From Oscillospiraceae bacterium UBA3851 (GTDB taxonomy: Bacteria; Bacillota; Clostridia; Oscillospirales; Oscillospiraceae), in assembly GCA_002392625.1 (NCBI GenBank), contig DGHJ01000057.1, positions 215 through 6,543 on the forward strand: DNA of 6,329 nt, read 5' to 3'. The notes under the pieces are model-generated. The model was given only the letters and a program-made list of their open reading frames with translations. It was not told where the DNA came from and did not search any database. Every line of letters starts with the position of its first letter. The stretch's first letter is position 1. Shown here one piece after another: positions 4,228 through 6,329 of the stretch. Position numbers and translations under genes: made by a program.

Positions 4228-6234
4228 ATGCTCAACGAACTGTTTCACACCAATCTGACTCTGGGCGACGTGGCCGCCGCCTGCGGCGTGGAGCTGCCCG
4301 CCGGGCTGGATGGCGACGCCCCCTGCGGCCGGGTGCTGACCCAGGCGGTGTACGTCAAGCCCGGCGACGTGGTCATCAGCGCCGGCTGGTACTACGACCG
4401 GGAGATCATCCCGCCCGCCCTTCAAAAGGGCGCGGCCATGGTGATCTGCTCGGCCAAGGCCGCCAAGCGGTTCCCCGACCCCCGCGTCGCGGTGTCGGAT
4501 GATCCCCAGGAGGCGGTGCGCCGGTTCCAGCGCTGGCGGGCCGAGGGGTGCCACGCCAAGCGCATCGCCATCACCGGCAGCGTGGGCAAGACCACCACCA
4601 CCGGCCTCATCAACTCCGTGCTCACCAAGTGCTATCCCACGCTGACCCACCACACCATGGCCAACAGCCACGGCGCCATTTTGCGCAACGTCCAGCGGCT
4701 GCGGCCCACCCATAAGTACTGGGTGCAGGAGGTGGGCGGCGTCCAGCCGGGCTACATCGAGAGCTCGGCCCAGTTCCTCTGCCCCGACGCCGTGGTGCTG
4801 ACCAACATCGGCGAGTCCCATCTGAACCTCTACAAGACCAAGGAGGGCATCTTCCACGACAAGGCCAGCCTGGAGCGGTACGCCCAGCCGGACGCGGTGG
4901 TCATCATCAACAGCGACGATGAGATGCTGCGCAATGGCCAGTACACCCATAAGGTCATCACCTGCTCCTATTCCGACCCCGCCGCCGACTATCACGCCGA
5001 GAACGTGCACACGGATCTGGACGGCGTGGTCTTCACCGTGGTGTGCAAGGACGGCGAGAAGTGCGAGATCCGCCTCCACATCTACGGCGAGCACAACGTG
5101 TACAACGCCCTGTCCGCCGTGGCGGTGTGCCGCTGGGCGGGTGTGCCCCTGGAGAAGATCGCCCGGCTCATGGCGGACTACCGGCCCGACGGCATGCGCC
5201 AGAACATGATCCACGTAGGCGGCTACAACCTGCTGGTGGACACCTTCAACGCCGAGCCCAAGACGGTGCTGCTCTCGGCCCAGACGCTGGAGAAGCTGCC
5301 GGTGCCCCAGGGCGGCCGCCGGATCTTTGCCACCGGCCACATTGACAAGCTGGGCGACCACTCCCCGGAGATGCACGCCCGGCTGGGCCACGACATCGCC
5401 AAGCTGAACCTGGACCAGGTGCTGTTCTACGCCGGGGACAGCCGCTATGCCTACGAGGCCATGGTGTCCGACGGCTGCACCAACGCATTGATGTTCACCG
5501 ACCGTGACAAGCTGGACGACTGGCTGCGGCAGAACGTGAAGCGGGAGGACGTGGTGTTCTTCAAGAGCGGCCAGTTTGAGGCGGCCCTTGCCAAGACGGT
5601 GGACCACGTGTTCGGCACCAGCTTCCAGAACGAGCAGCAGTTCAACAACGGGGAGAAGGTCGTCACGCCCGACGGCTTCCACCTGCGCTTGCGCAAGGAC
5701 GGCATCGCCGAGCTGGAGGGCTACGACGGCGACGCGGCGGAGGTGGTGATCCCGGAGACGTACGGCCAGCATACCGTGATCCGCATCGCCCCGGAGGCCT
5801 TCAAGCGCAACAAGACCATGACGTCCGTGGTGATCCCGGACACGGTGGTCAGCATCGGCAGGGAGGCCTTCTACTCCTGCTCCGCCCTGACCGATCTCCA
5901 CCTGCCCGCCGGGCTGAAGATCGTGGACAAAAACGCCTTCAACTACTGCCGGTCCCTGAAAACGCTGACCATCCCGGAGGGCGCCATCCATCTGGATCGC
6001 CACGCCTTTTACGACTGCAAGGCTCTGGAGGACGTGACCATTCCCGCCTCGGTGGGCTTCATCGGTGAGGAGGCCTTCGGCACCACCGCCCAGCGCAGCC
6101 ATAAGGTTCGCTTCCACTGTGTCCCCGGCTCTGCGACGACAGACGCGGCGGCCCACCTGCCCCCTCCCCCGTCCCTGGCCCAGCGCGTCACGCGTAAGCT
6201 CACGCACGAAATCAAGCACTTGCTGAAAAAGTGA
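4228..6234 (+). CDS. Divergent MurF-like ATP-dependent ligase fused to BspA-type leucine-rich repeats
   Basis: A 668-aa two-part protein with no signal peptide or membrane span. Residues 1 to about 105 resemble Mur ligase domain 1. About 110-315 is the ATPase core, with P-loop GSVGKTTTT (117-125), E168, TNIGESHLN (192-200), candidate carbamylated Lys K212 (HDKASL), NSDDE (228-232) and the adenine-side motif GEHNVYNALSA (287-297). About 320-462 is the C-terminal Mur domain with DTFNAEP (338-344). Residues 517-608 are four exact 23-residue repeats of the BspA/LRR_5 type (AF...C..L....IP), plus a partial fifth. The tail 648-668 is basic. Mur ligases join an amino acid or dipeptide to a nucleotide-sugar carboxylate using ATP; MurF adds D-Ala-D-Ala. 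Here the DSR of domain 1, the GNxNN loop (now MANSHGA) and KGSR (now KSGQF) are altered, so an ordinary MurF role is doubtful. The start is fixed by AAGGAG at 4214-4219. It is probably co-transcribed with the PLP enzyme. The Mur ligase fold is near certain; the substrate is not known. Confidence 0.85.
   Translation: MLNELFHTNLTLGDVAAACGVELPAGLDGDAPCGRVLTQAVYVKPGDVVISAGWYYDREIIPPALQKGAAMVICSAKAAKRFPDPRVAVSDDPQEAVRRFQRWRAEGCHAKRIAITGSVGKTTTTGLINSVLTKCYPTLTHHTMANSHGAILRNVQRLRPTHKYWVQEVGGVQPGYIESSAQFLCPDAVVLTNIGESHLNLYKTKEGIFHDKASLERYAQPDAVVIINSDDEMLRNGQYTHKVITCSYSDPAADYHAENVHTDLDGVVFTVVCKDGEKCEIRLHIYGEHNVYNALSAVAVCRWAGVPLEKIARLMADYRPDGMRQNMIHVGGYNLLVDTFNAEPKTVLLSAQTLEKLPVPQGGRRIFATGHIDKLGDHSPEMHARLGHDIAKLNLDQVLFYAGDSRYAYEAMVSDGCTNALMFTDRDKLDDWLRQNVKREDVVFFKSGQFEAALAKTVDHVFGTSFQNEQQFNNGEKVVTPDGFHLRLRKDGIAELEGYDGDAAEVVIPETYGQHTVIRIAPEAFKRNKTMTSVVIPDTVVSIGREAFYSCSALTDLHLPAGLKIVDKNAFNYCRSLKTLTIPEGAIHLDRHAFYDCKALEDVTIPASVGFIGEEAFGTTAQRSHKVRFHCVPGSATTDAAAHLPPPPSLAQRVTRKLTHEIKHLLKK
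5776..6087 (+). repeat. Four 23-residue BspA-type leucine-rich repeats plus a partial fifth
   Basis: In-gene protein repeat within the MurF-like CDS. The units are residues 517-539, 540-562, 563-585 and 586-608, all exactly 23 aa, then a truncated unit at 609-620. Each has AF near position 8-9 and IP or LP near position 20-21; units 2-4 have C at position 12 and L at position 15, while unit 1 has K-R-N-K-T-M there. Units differ at the DNA level, so this is an old protein repeat rather than a recent DNA duplication. BspA-type repeats are known mainly from surface and secreted proteins that bind other proteins. Confidence 0.9.
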
Positions 6235-6253
6235 TACCCGTGTTCAAAACGGT

Positions 6254-6281
6254 AAGGGAGGGCCTCCGCGCCCTCCCTTTT
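6254..6281 (+). terminator. Rho-independent terminator of the two-gene operon
   Basis: AAGGGAGGGC (6254-6263) pairs perfectly with its complement at 6270-6279 around a 6-nt loop (CTCCGC). The run TTTT (6278-6281) closes it. The hairpin begins 19 nt after the stop codon at 6232-6234, as expected for the end of a transcription unit. Confidence 0.92.
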
Positions 6282-6304
6282 CCATTGTCTTTTCCCCATC
6301 CCCC

Positions 6305-6329
6305 GTCATTGCGAGGCCCCAACGGGGCC
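6305..6329. repeat. Left half and core of a palindromic interspersed repeat, cut by the window edge
   Basis: The sequence reads GTCATTGCGA followed by GGCCCC (6315-6320), AAC, and GGGGCC (6324-6329), so the core is a perfect 6-bp-arm hairpin. The expected right arm, with GTGGCAAT, lies outside the window, but the opening bases of the window (1-17) show that right arm after the same AACGGGGCC. The gene pair and the peptidase are thus bracketed by two copies of the same element. Confidence 0.6.

Noticed and set aside
3694..6219. 841-codon open frame on the minus strand, opposite the PLP enzyme and ligase
   Set aside because: It crosses two well-supported genes in antisense, has low-complexity His/Val/Gly/Ala composition and no family motif. 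It is a codon-bias shadow despite its length.

Overview
The window looks like chromosomal DNA from a GC-rich, gut-type member of the Firmicutes/Clostridia, probably Oscillospiraceae-like. This is an inference from four things: strong AGGAGG-type ribosome binding sites, AT-rich TATAAT promoters embedded in otherwise GC-rich DNA, a clostripain-family (C11) peptidase, and BspA-type leucine-rich repeats. No rRNA, tRNA, CRISPR array, integrase or transposase is visible.

Layout, left to right. Positions 1-299 are non-coding. They hold the right half of a palindromic repeat, a perfect 16-bp-stem terminator-like hairpin (37-72), a roughly 190-nt structured stretch of unknown nature, and a 14-bp-stem hairpin directly after the peptidase gene. 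Positions 300-2828 (minus strand) encode a membrane-anchored C11 cysteine peptidase of 842 aa, with glycine-rich linkers on both sides of its catalytic domain. Positions 2829-3024 are a divergent control region with one promoter on each strand. Both promoters have the form TTGCAT-17 nt-TATAAT, and two inverted repeats lie near them. Positions 3025-4206 (plus) encode a MalY/PatB-type PLP-dependent C-S lyase or aminotransferase. Positions 4228-6234 (plus), 21 nt downstream and presumably in the same transcript, encode a 668-aa protein made of a divergent MurF-like ATP-dependent ligase fused to four exact 23-residue BspA-type leucine-rich repeats and a basic C-terminal tail. A clear intrinsic terminator follows at 6254-6281. 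The window ends inside the left half of the same palindromic repeat whose right half opens it.

The most interesting item is the MurF-like/LRR fusion. The ATPase core is intact. The N-terminal DSR nucleotide-sugar signature, the GNxNN-type loop and the KGSR-type motif of classical MurF are all altered, so an acceptor or amino-acid substrate other than that of classical MurF is plausible. BspA-type repeats are usually found on surface proteins, so their presence on a protein with no signal peptide is unusual. Its coupling to a PLP amino-acid enzyme, and the shared control region with a surface-anchored protease, suggest a small cell-envelope or amino-acid module. That last step is inference only.
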